Source: Plantago ovata
Taxonomy: Eukaryota; Streptophyta; Magnoliopsida; Lamiales; Plantaginaceae
Length of the DNA: 64,000 nt
NCBI GenBank assembly: GCA_028274465.1
Contig: CM051455.1
Coordinates: 125,771,462 to 125,835,461, forward strand
Direction: 5' to 3'
Made by a program: the position numbers and the translations under genes. Positions 1 to 12,071 of this stretch are shown in pieces. Within the stretch, counting starts at the first letter, position 1. Each line of letters opens with the position of its first letter. The notes under the pieces were generated by a model. It did no database searches and had not been told where the DNA came from. It saw only the letters and a program-made list of their open reading frames with translations.

Positions 1-467
1 ACTTGTACTTGGCATCTAAACATTTGGCTTCTTGATCATTTCAATCCCTGGAAAATTGATCTGCTTTATTTTGCAATGAACAATTAATCAATCAGTCTGT
101 AGTAGTATATATTTGGTTTTGTTGAATAGACGATATAGCTTCGGGGATTGTTTTTGAAATTCTGATTAAATGGTGTTGTTCAGTGGGCTAATTGGATCAT
201 TCATGTATCTGTATCATTTAATTAGAATTTCTTATCGAATTAGCTACTTAATCCCAAACCTTAAAACTTAGTTAAGCAGCTTATAAAAATAAAATTACTA
301 GACAATAATGTAATTCAACAATCCAATCCCTTTCGTTAAAAAACCACATTAATCCAAAAGTACAACAACAATTTCCAAACACTACCTCCCAGTGACTGCT
401 TTGAAGAACACTAATAACAACTACAACATGAATTAAAAAGATACCTACTTAACTGGCCAAATTGACC
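1..467. other. AT-rich non-coding stretch
   Basis: No open frame with recognisable protein sequence, no RNA gene and no repeat structure was seen here. Confidence 0.5.
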
Positions 468-519
468 CTAAGAAGGTGGGGATTGATTGTTGTTAATCTT
501 AACCAAACTCAGAAATGAA

Positions 520-876
520 CTACTCGTCACAATCTTTGTCATTCTCCTCCTCGATGATCTCCTTAGCCTCTTCGCGGAACATTGCTTCCTTCTTCTTCCT
601 GTTTGCCTCAACCCTGCGGTTCCATGTGCCAGCTGACAACTCATGTAATGGACTACTTGCAGTAGATTCTCCAGGAGAATCAGTGAAGTCCCAGATGATT
701 TTTTTTCTTGCACATTTCTTGCTCTCACTGACCAAGCGTAACTTTTCCCACTCAGCAGAAGTGATGAAGGAGTATCTAGGAGAGCTGGAATCATGTGATG
801 CAAACAGCATTGGGCGCTGGTTGAGAGGAGATGCTGATAGTGTATATGTCCTAGAGACAGTCCTTATTAAGGGCAT
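520..876 (-). CDS. Uncharacterised ORF or exon, possible distal exon of the neighbouring SANT-like gene
   Basis: An open frame ends at a stop at 520. Its predicted sequence is hydrophilic and charged: an SAEWEKLRLVSESKK segment, then a basic RKKK stretch and an acidic EEENDKD tail. I do not recognise a domain. A possible acceptor (ctatcag) falls at about 838. It lies downstream, on the same strand, of the Myb/SANT-like gene at 2895-3602, whose last codons contain a usable GT donor (gtaaga, about 2928). A shared transcript is therefore conceivable, but the phases I tried did not join cleanly. It may also be a leftover of a PIF element. Overlapping frames on both strands are open too, which lowers confidence. 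Confidence 0.25.
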   Translation of the reverse strand: MPLIRTVSRTYTLSASPLNQRPMLFASHDSSSPRYSFITSAEWEKLRLVSESKKCARKKIIWDFTDSPGESTASSPLHELSAGTWNRRVEANRKKKEAMFREEAKEIIEEENDKDCDE

Positions 877-899
877 GCAGCCCTTATAGAGGGCATATA

Positions 900-2890
900 T
901 GTACTAGTACACAGGTCAACGTAATATAATATATGTTTGTTGATTGACTATTGAGTATCGCTTTCATATTTATATTACACCAGGCATGCAACATGTCATA
1001 TCTCTATTTCTGTCTGTATTGATATTAAACATGTCCCCTCGGATAGATGACCGATCACATAGATAGTGGGAGCTATGTGAGTTTTTATCTATCCTAAACT
1101 CTCCCTAGTCGAGGTTCATCTCGGATGTAGAGGTCTGAATGAACCAGATGAGACTAGTATGCGTGGAGGTTATACTTGTTGGAGCAAGTGTGAGCCGATC
1201 CCACGGCCATGGAACGGATTGTTGGACAATCGAGAAACGTTCCCATAACTGCGCATAGTTGTTCGAAGAATGATTATCGAACAATAGAAGTACCCACCGG
1301 ACACTCCCATCGATGTATACTCTACACCGAAGTGTCTATGGGAACCGGTAAGTTGTCGAAGTGATGCCAGTCGTCCTTTGGACTTACAGGACTTTATCAT
1401 CACATTTGTTGCCCCATATCCTTTGTGGACCTGTCGATGTCAGCTCTGAATAAGCAGTTAACCTAAGACACGATCCAGGATTATGGCTACATACAAATGG
1501 GGATGATAAGTGATTCTGTGAAGGATTCATCTCTCATGTGTAGCACAGGAGAGCACTGCTCATAGTCGTTCATAGTTGTGATTGGTAAAACCGCTGGCTA
1601 GCGTATCAATATTATTATGATGGTCATAATAGATATTGGATTCACCATGCAACTCACTGAAGACGCCCGTGGATGTATTATTGGGATAGACACTTCATCG
1701 ATCCTAGATACATTCGAGTCAGTCAGATGAAGGGACGTTACCATCGCCGCGTTGAGCGCAACATACTTCGTAACGAAAGGGTTTGCTTTGAGAAACCTCT
1801 CAAACGTCCTCATGTATTAATATTGCAAATGGAACCGTCTAGGAATTCCATTTTGCCTTGTCTAGGACTTGCTTAATACAATGAGGCCCTATGGGTCACA
1901 CTATGTGGTGATTCAGCTTATCCGAATATCCTTGAAGATGGAATCACAATTAATTTGGAATTAATTGTGATTGATGGATTATAATTAATTATAATATTTA
2001 GTGGCTCAATTAATGATTTGGAATTATTAATTGAATTGGCTAATTAATTGTATTTTATGTAAATACAATTAAAGATTATATTTTAGAAATATAATAGAGG
2101 TTTGATTTGAAAGGATATGTTAATTTAGAATTAACATATGCACATGGGCAAAATCTTGCTTGGAGTTTGAATTGCCTTAGAACTATAAGTGGGTCCCGAA
2201 ATTGGGACCCACCTAACACCCTTAGGACGCGCGCGCGCGCGAGATGGAGTAGGGGAAGGAGTTCGACTCCTTCCTCTATTAGAAGTCTAAGGGATAAGTT
2301 AGATTTTCCTGATTGAGTTTTAATTTGATTGGGAATGAATCTAGACTTGAAATTGGTTTCCTAGTGCGATAAGAATTAGATTCTTATTCCTTTATGAAGT
2401 CTAATTGCTTATGCTTTAGGCTTCTATTGACTACTATATATAGTAGACTATTAGAGAGTTTTTGACATAGATTTTCACACAGTTGAAGAATCAAATTCTT
2501 AGAGAATTATTCTACCTTTCTTAGAGAAAACAAAAGCTCTCCCCTACCTCACCTAAGCCACGCGCGCGCCACCTGCCGGAGGAAAATCGCCGGCCCATCT
2601 TCTTGGTCACACAAAGAATATCCTAGCATTCGTTCCGATAGGCTGTTCATCCGTGGATACCAAGGTTGAGGTTCTAGGAGCTGAAAACTAACTCTTATTG
2701 TCTTGCAGATAATCAGAGTATTGCAGATATCTTCAACTTCGACGAAGGAGAAGATACATCGGATTATTACGAAGACTTGGAAGCTGCTTTGAAAGTAAGG
2801 TTAGTCTTCTAATTGACGTGTTTACATATATACGTCATATACATAATCAATTAACCTGCATGTTAAGAATTTTTTTGAAATTCCGCTGCG
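900..2890. repeat. Unassigned repeat-like region, possibly an LTR or non-autonomous retroelement
   Basis: Two kilobases without a credible protein. The composition shifts from mixed to AT-rich (1940-2110). A short promoter-like TATATATAG lies at 2446, and the right part ends with a T run followed by gaaattccgctgcgta, which resembles the 3' ends of many plant copia LTRs. I searched for TG...CA ends with a 5-bp duplication and found none that convinced me, so this remains a suggestion. Confidence 0.3.
2228..2241. repeat. (CG)n microsatellite
   Basis: Seven CG dinucleotides in a row, unusual in this AT-rich region. A shorter GCGCGC run is present near 2563. Confidence 0.8.
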
Positions 2891-2894
2891 TACC

Positions 2895-3602
2895 CTAGGG
2901 GTAACTCTGACCGTATTTTCTTACAGATGCTGCATGCACAACAGTAAGTGCCTGAGATGTGACTGGAGCAAGAGGAGATGTTGGTGAGTTTGGTTCCTGA
3001 AGATCATAAGTGCCAGTGGGGTCAATGTTGTCTTCTCCCTTATTAGCAAAAGAATCTGGAGCATAGCAGAAGCCGATTCCCTCAAACAAAATGCCTAAGT
3101 CAAGCCAGAGGGGATCTCCAGCAGCTACGTACCAGAGAACTCGCTTGTCCTTCTACACACAAATAGAAATAAAATATGGTGTTACAACCAACGTAATGAT
3201 AAATTTAAAAAAGTATTTTAAGTTAAAATTGTAATAAAATAGTAACCATACCACCATTAATCGTTCCCAGACACCATCATCTGCCTCAAACCTGTTAATG
3301 GCAGAGTTCCACTTAACGTTGTCAACATTCCGCAACATGGAAAACACGTAATGCCTATCATACAGCAGCTTAATGACCTTGACAACATCAGCTCGGTGGT
3401 AAACAACGTCAAACTTGCAATAGAGCTTGTTGATCATCTGGTCGATTGGCCACCATTTTTTCATTGGCCAGTCCCAGGCAGCATGATCAATCTGGATTTT
3501 TTTCAGACCCTCAAGCAGAAAAAGAACATGTTCCTTAGGGAACTTGGCATCATAGAAAACCAAATCCTGCTGGGCAGTCGCAATAGCATTAGCGTGATTC
3601 AT
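2895..3602 (-). CDS. Myb/SANT-like DNA-binding domain protein (PIF ORF1-like), copy 1
   Basis: Two exons, 3252-3602 and 2895-3152, join in phase 0 across an intron with a gtatgg donor and a tgtgtag acceptor, giving about 202 residues. Exon 1 has the Myb/SANT-like (Myb_DNA-bind_3 type) pattern: HVLFLLEGLKK, a WDWP tryptophan pair, a helix around YHRADVVKVIKLLYDRHYVF, then VKWNSAINRFEADDGVWERL. Exon 2 opens with WYVAAGDPLWLDLGILFEG, which is conserved in copy 2 (4838-5487). The 3' half is low-complexity and Pro/Ser/Thr-rich. In PIF/Harbinger elements such a protein is the accessory DNA-binding partner of the transposase, and related genes have been domesticated in plants. Both exons are open, so it may be a functional host gene; expression is unknown. 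Confidence 0.65.
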
Positions 3603-4837
3603 TGTTAGTTGAAACTGGTTGGGATCTGTTTTTTTTTCTTTGTTGTAGACAAGTAGTAATTGGATTGCAAACTAGGCAGTTTTGGTACTTTTTGGATAAG
3701 TTATTAAAAGGCTTTGTTCTTTGTATATCAGAAGGGGTGTTGTGGTTAAGTTTGAGTCTAACTGTGCCCTTTTTATAATGTTGTTGTGGTAATAGATGGT
3801 TCCATGAAATGATATTAATGCAGCCCTGATAAACCTTGCTTATGTCCTAGATTTTTTCTTAATTTTTGTTCTTTTTTAAAATTAATGTATGGAGAATAGT
3901 TATAAATTTGTAGGGTGAAATTTATAATTTTTCTACTTATAAGCCAATAATTTCATAATTAATTCAATATTAACCTTTGGTAGACATTATAATACAGTTT
4001 GGTTACCCCTAAAGTAGATCATATGAGAACCTTTTAAACATAAGTTTATATCCAAGATTTTCCAAGTCATTTTTAGTAGGCAATAAAAAGATATACAGTC
4101 ATATGTACTGGTTTTTTTTTTGGATGATTGAATTGAATGTATAAGATTGAAAGTGAAGGCATAGCACGCCTAACAGGACTTGAGTATTTGGGAAACAATT
4201 AGGATGCTGTGTTAAAAATAGAGCAGAAATTAAACTTCCTTTTTGATGCTTTGATTTCATTACTGCATTCATGATCTGCATCAGAAATTTCAGATTTCTT
4301 CATTGTCATCTGCATCAGAAATCAGAAATATGTTGATTTCAATGCTTTCCTTTATCATGTTTAGTAGCCATTATAACTTGTCCAGAAATATCAGATTGCT
4401 TCAAGGACCTCATTCATTCTTTGATTTCATGGTTGCAACTCAATTGAATGTGATGTAGATAATACATTACCACAACATGTAAGTTGTTTAGCAACAACTT
4501 ATATTAATAGTTTTCAAATGGTTTGTGTTCTTATTGATAATTCCTCCTATTTGCTTACAACATTAAGTGTAAATGTGTTTATTTTCCAAACACTTTTTCG
4601 ACAGCTCCTTTAGTAAAATTAGTAAATAAACATTAATACATAAAGCCCACGAAACAAATATTAAACTATGGCAGTACATAATAATGCTGAACGAAATACT
4701 AAATTATGGAGGTAACTCTACCCGATTACAATTGCAACTATGCTAGAACTTTTCCGCGACTCAAGGAATTCATCTTTTCTTCTCCATTGATCCCTACGTG
4801 ATCCATAATGTCATCCATTAACTCTGGCTTATGTCTT
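3603..4837. other. Intergenic, AT-rich
   Basis: Spacer between the two Myb/SANT-like genes. It holds short duplications of a catcagaaat(t)tcagat phrase around 4280-4330 and nothing that looks coding. Confidence 0.6.
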
Positions 4838-5487
4838 TTAAGTAGATCCATCTCCACATGTGGCCGAAACAGGGCTTAAGCTAGTAGGTTCTTCATCTTT
4901 GAAGCTCATTGTTATGTCAAAAGGACTGCTGTCCGACGTATTCTCGCTTGTATCACTGCTACTGTAATCTGGCTTGCGAACCATTGACCAACCTTCAAAG
5001 ATGCTGGGAAGATCTTCCCAGAATGGCTCACCGTGTTGAGTGTACCATCCATACTGATTGTCATACTGGAGATTAAACAGAAATATAATCGCATAACTGA
5101 TATGAGATTTAACAGGTATAATTGTTTGTAATTTTGTTCATTTTTACGTACCTTAAGGAGCTGCTCCCAGATTTCGGGGTTAGCAATAAGCGTGTTGGTA
5201 GTAGGCTCCCACTTCATCCCTTTACGGCCTAGGAGATTGTTGAAGAGCACATGGCGTTTTTGCAGCATATCAACCACAACTTTCAACTGAGCACGCGTAT
5301 AGATTATACCCAGAAACCTGCTAATGTAGGTCGAAACAGATTCAAGAGCAACATCTGTTTTGTCTGGCCATTCCCATATCCCCTGATCTGCAAGTTCTTT
5401 GAGCTTCCTGACTATTAATTGCACATGGCCTTTTGGAATCTTCCCTTCATACCAATCTTTATTTTGCTTCGACCATGGAGCAGCCAT
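4838..5487 (-). CDS. Myb/SANT-like DNA-binding domain protein (PIF ORF1-like), copy 2
   Basis: Exon 1 runs 5487-5152 (112 codons) and exon 2 runs 5065-4838 (75 codons plus stop). They join in phase 0 across a gtacgt...ctccag intron, giving about 187 residues. The start MAAPWSK was chosen because it aligns best with copy 1; an in-frame ATG at 5589 adds a 34-residue extension without family features. Shared features with copy 1 are the WEWP tryptophans, TRAQLKVVVDMLQKRHVLF, the MKWEPTTNTLIANPEIWEQLL block and, after the intron, GWYTQHGEPFWEDLPSIFEGW. The C-terminus is Ser/Thr/Asp-rich. Identity to copy 1 is moderate, so the duplication is not recent. It probably binds DNA; whether it serves a transposase or the host is inference. 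Confidence 0.68.
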
Positions 5488-6059
5488 TATGATTAAAGTG
5501 AAAAGTAGTTTCTCACTTGGATTGAAAATAGTACTGCTACTGCTTTTGTAATATGGAAAATTTTGGGTGTAGGGCTTATATACTAACAACTAAGTACTTT
5601 GCCACATTTTATGGAGGTGGATATTATTTTCTAGTCAAGAACGTAGGAATTAGCTTCGTAATTCAAGTGTGTACTAATACGCATCAACAAACAAGAACCT
5701 TTATAATTGCACAAAATAAGAAACTTCGCAAAGTAAGATGTTGTAAGAATCTAGACCCTTATAAATTTGACAACTTCTTCACATAAACTTATATTTGAGC
5801 AACAACAAGAAACATAGATCTTCTCATTAATGGATGCAATAATCAACATGTAAGGCAATTGAACACATCATATTCTTTAAACACCAAACCAGAACATGAT
5901 AATAGGTGCTGATAGCTAAATGAGATAACGAAACTTGACATAATTAAAGCCTAATTGAAATTCAAGACAGCAAACTAGAAGAGAATTGTTGAATACAAGT
6001 TTTTTTCATACATGTATTGCTAAACCTTCCAAAAAGCTAATATTGACCATAGAATTAGC
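5488..6059. other. Intergenic
   Basis: Promoter side of the SANT-like gene and 3' side of the transposase-derived gene. No coding sequence or repeat was recognised. Confidence 0.5.
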
Positions 6060-8590
6060 CTACATTTCAACAACAGGCAAACCCACAACCCTTCTCCAAC
6101 AGCGGTACATCAAATCCTTGATTTTGTTCCGGAATTCAATCCACTCTGGGCTGTTCACAACTCCATGCATGTTAGGATGTTCATAGTGTGGTACGACAAC
6201 AATCTCTTCTGCATTTGGATAGGCCGCATCAAGCTCGGCTTCAGCCCAATCATCCTCGGGTTCTGTGGTATGTATGAGGTTATGGATGAGGCAGCAGGCA
6301 AGTATGATTTTGAGTTGTTTGTCATGTTTGTAAGAACTCAGGCACCCATTTCTTAGAACTGCAAAACGACGCTTGAGAAGCCCAAAAGTACGCCTAATAG
6401 TTGTGGTTGCTTCGTTATGCTTCTGATTAAAATAACCCTTAGTGTTGATATCAAGCGGGGCAGCACTACCATTTACACAACTTGCTCTGTGATAGGGAGC
6501 CAAGAAACCGGGTGCGTTAACAAACTGGTTGTTAACCAAGTAGTAAGTACCTGTCAAATAATGATATATTAGAGTGAGAATGCAATCAAGACCAGTAGAT
6601 TCTTACTGGCTATTCATTATTTAAATTAAATTCTCACATTTTACAATATAAAACTTTTCAAACACATGGTTTCAGACTAAATCAGAGAACTCTTCAGTAA
6701 TAGTTATAAGGAAACCTTATGGTGGCAAACCTTATACTAACAAAAATTACAGCAACAAGTCTTTGGCAGCAGCAATTAAGCAAAGGAGTAACTGGTATGC
6801 AACATAGACTTTCAGTTACCTTTTCCAGCAAATTGAGTTGATAAATTACACATGTTCCCGATTAATGCGTACAAAAGGGGTAACAAAGAACACTGTACAC
6901 AAAAAGTGCGTGTTGCAACAGATCTACTTAAAAATAATAATAAACAGTAGTAAAATCATACAATGCCAGGTTGATATTATCAATTGTCTAACTTATAAAA
7001 CCAGCCTAGTTTGCAAGATTATGATTACCTGTTTGAGGTTCCAGGATTTCATCAGATTCAAGTGCTTGCCTAAGTATATGCATGGGTCCCCTAGATCCAT
7101 CGAGATGAGTATTCACGTAAGTGAACTTAGATCCTTCCCACAAGCAGCCAGCAAATAGTCGTTAGGTCCCATCCTCATGCCATCAACCACTCCAACACAC
7201 CCCTGACATGTAAGAGGAGTTAATATCACATTAAGTCGCAATATATGCAAGTTAAATTTCAAATCAACAATTATAAGTTATAAAGTTAAAAATAACAGCA
7301 CCTGAAAATGATACCAAGGATCATTTGTGCAATCTGGATTGACTGGAATTGGTCGAGCACGCAAGAGCTCCCTCATTCCAACCACACAATCCAGGACCTC
7401 ATTGAACGCCCCAGCCACAGTTGAGGCAGCCCTTAAGAAAGCAAATTGCAGTACATGGTGACAGGTGCCATGAGCTAGTACACTGAGGAACATATAAATT
7501 TTCTCGCGGTAATCAACAAACTGACTTCTCTTCAGACCACCATGCCTTTCCAGCAGCGTCGAGAGGCTATGCAGCTGATTAGGTGGCATGTGCACCATAA
7601 GCCTGGTGTGCGATTCATCAAGGTTCAGAAGCCTGTTAATGTAGTCTCCCCTAAGCCTGGATCTAACAACAGCTGTAATCCTTTTGTGAAGATTGGTGTT
7701 TCCCCTCTTTCCACCCTTTTTCTTAGCAGAAGCATGTGCCAAGAATCTAACTCTCAGCCGAGAAGCACTCCTTGTAGATACTACCATACCTGTGGGCACA
7801 GAATCTAAAAGGAAGTAAATTCAACACTGATTCTCTTAAAATTATATGTCAATAGGCACACGTAGTCCACATTATCGTAATCATATAACAAATGAAACAC
7901 CCGACAGTCCTATAAAAATTATTAAACATGCATTCTTATATGGTATATGAATGAAGTCTAGAAAAAATTTAACCTCAAGAATGCAGTATACATGTTGAAG
8001 ACATTTATTAGGTATTTAGCGTCATACTTATGAAAATTTATGTAATATACAACAACAGAAAGGGAACCAAATAAGTACTTGTCAATAAGGCAGACTATAC
8101 GATAAATTTTACCTAAAAAAATTAAATAAAAAGTTATAAGTAATAAGAATAAACACAAAATTAATAAAATTAAACAATTCATGCAACAAATTCTAATTAC
8201 AAACTCAGAGTTATGCAGTATGAATAAACTCAGCTGACCTAATTCCCATAATAACGAAATGCCAACAGAAATTCCCAATTTGGGAAACCCTAATTTTAAC
8301 AATAAAAACATCTACAACCACCATGAGCATTCTGTACAATATGAAAATCAATGTACTCATAAACAATTTCGATTTGAAAGAACCAAATGTATCAAAAGAT
8401 TAACGAAGTGGATTCTCAGTTTACCTTCAGGAAGCGGCGTGTCGAACTCAGGTCCAGCAAGGTCAAGATCTGGAAAAGGATATTCAGAGAAAGTTAGAAC
8501 TAGGTTCCAATCTCCGGAGTGATTGGAAACGAAGAAGAAGAATTGTGGCTTACTAGAGTTTTCAAATCTTCTACGGCGCGCCACAGGCAT
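6060..8590 (-). pseudogene. PIF/Harbinger transposase-derived gene, degenerate
   Basis: Four exons can be traced: 8590-8425, 7804-7302, 7202-7029 and 6550-6060, all with GT donors and AG acceptors. Exon 2 encodes the helical N-terminal region typical of PIF transposases (HMPPNQLHSLSTLLERHGGLK, then VLAHGTCHHVLQFAF) and ends DPWYHFQ. Exon 3 starts GCVGVVDG with the first catalytic Asp, lacks roughly 25 residues usually found next, then hits a frameshift before KFTYV. The phases of its ends cannot both be satisfied by its 174 bp. Exon 4 holds YYLVNNQFVNAPGFLAPY and FGLLKRRF. The usual IERxFG is IRRTFG, so the catalytic Glu is gone, and no second Asp is visible. It is a dead transposase or a host gene that no longer needs catalysis. 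Confidence 0.75.
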
Positions 8591-8949
8591 TGAATATTGG
8601 TGAGGACGATAGTGAAAGAAAACGGGACCAATTTTTAATTATACTAGTCAACTAGGGTAACTGTCATAAATTGTGCTCTCCTTATATTCCTCCAGCATGG
8701 GTATAGGCGTGCTTCTAGTTTGGCGTTTTTTGTGAGGTTTTAATTACTTTTCTTTATTTAAAAAAATTGTATTTTTATTTATTCATTTTCGGTTTATGAA
8801 CATTATTTTTTTTTTTTATAATTGTGCATTGTTTAAATATAACGTGATAACTATAATTTGTGTATATACATATTTTATATTCGACCCAAATAAATAAATA
8901 ATATAAATTTAGTTTATGATTTTTTTACGTTTTGGGTTTACGGTTATTG

Positions 8950-9015
8950 TGTAGGGTACAGGGTTTAGGGTTTAGGGTAAATGGTATAGGGTATAGGGTT
9001 TAGGGTTTATGGTTT
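8950..9015 (+). repeat. Degenerate interstitial telomeric repeat (TTTAGGG-type)
   Basis: Consecutive units read gtagggt, acagggt, ttagggt, ttagggt, aaatggt, atagggt, atagggt, ttagggt, ttatggt. This is the plant TTTAGGG heptamer with substitutions. It lies just outside the 5' end of the PIF-derived gene. Confidence 0.8.
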
Positions 9016-10079
9016 ACGGTATGGAGATGCACCGGTTTATAGTGTATTTTTTGGTTCACATAAATACTAAATCCTAAATTTTGTCATCATCAGTAACGAT
9101 AACATCCCCAAGCTAAGCATGACGAATGAATACACCACTCAAAATGGGATGTCATCGTAACCCATCAGTGCTGATTGATATGTATAAGCTTGTGCATGTT
9201 GTCGTATACGTGGTTAAAATCTGAATCACTAATTTAATGTTATGAACCCAAATACATATGTTTGCATAAATTGCCAACCTAACAAATCATGGTAATTGCA
9301 AACCAAAATGGATAGTGCTTATTTGTGCTTCATAAATAGTTGTTCATAATCATAACGTACAGGACGGCTTGTTTGATTTGATTTTTTTCCGACTAAACAC
9401 AACTCATATTTTGCGTGTAAGCAAGAATGAATATAACTCAGGTCATTTCAAGTGAACTTAATAGAAGTAAACAAAACTAAACAATAAACAGAACAAAACT
9501 TAGTAGAGCATGACTTAGCACAACTGTATGAAAGTCTGAAAATAACTTAATCATAAATTAAAGTGTACGTACTTGCACTGAACTTAACTTAAAATATTGT
9601 TCTTTGAAATATTACTGAAAACTGACGGGATCTTAACTTATCTTTTAATTTCATATGATTATTTTTAATAATTATTGTGATACGGTGTACAGATAACTTC
9701 AATTTAGTTCAGTTTAGAGCAGTATAGTTGCATGATCATTCATTTCTGTGCTTTTCAAATATAACTAATATTTTGTTGTTCTAAGCAATAAATTATGTTA
9801 AGTTCAACTTAGATCGATTGAGTACAGTTCAGTTCACTGGAGATCACTTCAAGTCAGAGTTGCTCAGTTATGACTTTTTATAAATGAACCATTAGTTATA
9901 TTAACTTATATTCTAAAACAAATTTGAAAATTTTTGTTAATTTCTGTGAACAGTGGTATCAGAGTGTAAAATATCCCCGATTTTATTTTATACGTACACA
10001 TTACTGCAACAATTTGCTTATTAATTTTTTCATTTGTATAATTAGGGCATAATGTAATGTTACTTATAATCTATCGTAA

Positions 10080-10215
10080 TTTTAACATTAATTTGATAAC
10101 ATTATGAGATTACATTTTCATTTCACTTTGATAACTTTATCAGATTACATTTTATATACATTTCATATCATTATGAGATTACATTTTCATTTTTATATGA
10201 GCTTACATTTTCATT
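10080..10215. repeat. Short direct repeats around gattacattttcattt
   Basis: The phrase (ttat)gagattacattttcattt and close variants recur four times with irregular spacing. Purpose unknown. Confidence 0.6.
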
Positions 10216-10726
10216 TGAAACTCGATTTACCGAACTTCAAAATCACAAAATCAAAGTTTTCGCCAAAATTTTCTGGAAAATAAAAAACTGGAAATAAGAG
10301 ATACAAGACAGTCAACATATCAGTACTAAGTTGAACTTCATAATCCCGAATGAAGACAGTTAACATAAATCTAAGCTACATGGTTCGTCTCCAGAATATA
10401 AATGTTATCAAATAGCCAGCCGCAGGTGAGAGGAACAACAAAAAGAGTGCCATTACATGACAATTTACAAAAAGAAAGCAAGTGGCCAAAATCAAGTATG
10501 CGTCCAGATGTTCAGTAGTTTTGAACGCAATTTAAACTGTTTCCTCGTTTGAATCGCCACAGCCAAATTCCCTTCCACATGCATAGTTGTAGACGCCTAA
10601 GGATGGTCTAGATTAGCACCCCAAATCTCTCCACTGGTCTGCACCTCATGCATAACCCACTCCTCCATGTCATTATAATTCATAGCAAGAAAATCATCTA
10701 GCAAATTTTCATCACCCAGTAGCTTC

Positions 10727-11797
10727 TTAATCATGCAGTACCTTGCCTTTTGGTGGAAGGGCATAAAAACTGTCCATATGACTCCTCATGGTATGAATCT
10801 TTTCAGACCTGTTCATGGGGCCATTGTTATTTGCAACGATAATTGGACCCTTCATCGACTGGACAACATCTTTCAGAATATTGCCTAGATCATTCATCAT
10901 GGTGCAAAAATTTGAGCTTTCTTTCTGACCACAACCAACCTTTACCTTTTTGGTTCGCTTCAAGTTGCTGTTTGAATCCACTTCATCTGGAATGTGACGT
11001 TTCTGTCTAGAGTTGCCCTCAGCAGTTCCATCCCCATTCATCGAATCATCACCACCCTCAGCAGTTTCCTCAGCATCATCATTGAAATACTCATCATCAC
11101 TAACAGCAGCTTCTCCTTAGCCTCAGCAAAACTTTTAGCACCCTCACCACGAGCCCGGTCTGTGCCGTATATCTCACACCAATCCTCAAAGAACACATAT
11201 TTCTCACGTTTGATCTTGTTAAGAACCTTATGTTTCTGCATGACAAAAAATATAAATATTATCTATAAACTTATTCAATATTTAAACCTCAAATAACATT
11301 GGCATATTGCAACGTTAATACGATATTAAAAGTCAATTAAAACCAACAATAGTGGACAAAAAAAGATGCAGTCAATTGACTGATTTAAGAGTATGATTTC
11401 ATACCAGGCAAGCAGCACGCCATATCTCATCACTACAACCAAACTCCTTCTTGATATCACACCATCCCATTCCAGATTTCTCACTCAGTTAGAGGACAGC
11501 CTTGTGCTTGTCCCTCATGCTCCTAACGCGGTTCTTGATGTGAGGTTTGATCCTCAAATCAGTACCCGGGAAATGCTTCCTCAAATGGACCTGCAGGTAC
11601 TGGAAGCCACCTGGCTTAAACCCTTGAGGGGACTTAAGCCCAGCAAGCTTAGCCTTCTTCATTCCCTCAATCAGACATTTCTCCTCCTCATAAGTCCATG
11701 GCCTGTAGCCTCCATTTCCATGTCCTTTCTGACTCGCATCATTGACCTCCTCTGTTCCTAGACCACTCTGTGGTATGCTCCAGTTGCTGTCAACATT
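10727..11797 (-). pseudogene. PIF/Harbinger ORF1 (Myb/SANT-like) pseudogene
   Basis: Exon A runs 11797-11405 and exon B runs 11235-10727, joined across a gtatga...tgcag intron. Exon A carries a classic Myb/SANT-like domain: WTYEEEKCLIEGMKKAK, then FQYLQVHLRKHFPGTDLRIKPHIKNRVRSMRDKHKAV, an in-frame TAA, then SEKSGMGWCDIKKEFGCSDEIW. Exon B starts with FFEDWCEIYGTDRARGE, typical of the segment after the domain. It then needs a frameshift to continue into the acidic and basic C-terminal part ending PPKGKVLHD. With one stop and one frameshift it cannot make the full protein. It sits about 300 bp downstream of a transposase pseudogene on the same strand, the usual two-gene layout of a PIF element. 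Confidence 0.8.
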
Positions 11798-12071
11798 CTG
11801 TAAAATGCGAAATGCACATCAACAACCTAAACAACTACCAATTATATCATGACTTAAAAAAATTTTGGGGATATATCAATGAAATAGAGAATCATATAAC
11901 ACAATATTTAATATCACATTCAGGTGCTAACGCCAATTCTCCAGAATCTTTAAAACCAATCACAAACAACATAAAGCAATTCAACATCAACCCAACAATT
12001 AGCACCAACTTAGGAGAACAAGTGTCTTCCAATCGTTTCAATAATTCCAATCATAATTAGATCAACATTCT

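Larger units (their letters stand above)
8591..10726. other. Intergenic AT-rich stretch
   Basis: Holds the interstitial telomere-like tract listed separately, a T run at 8808-8818 and scattered short repeats. No protein-coding frame is supported. Confidence 0.6.

Noticed and set aside
9360-9900. Foldback element suggested by gttcagttca- and caagtgaactt-like phrases
   Set aside because: Similar short phrases occur in both orientations, but I could not find matching ends or a target duplication.
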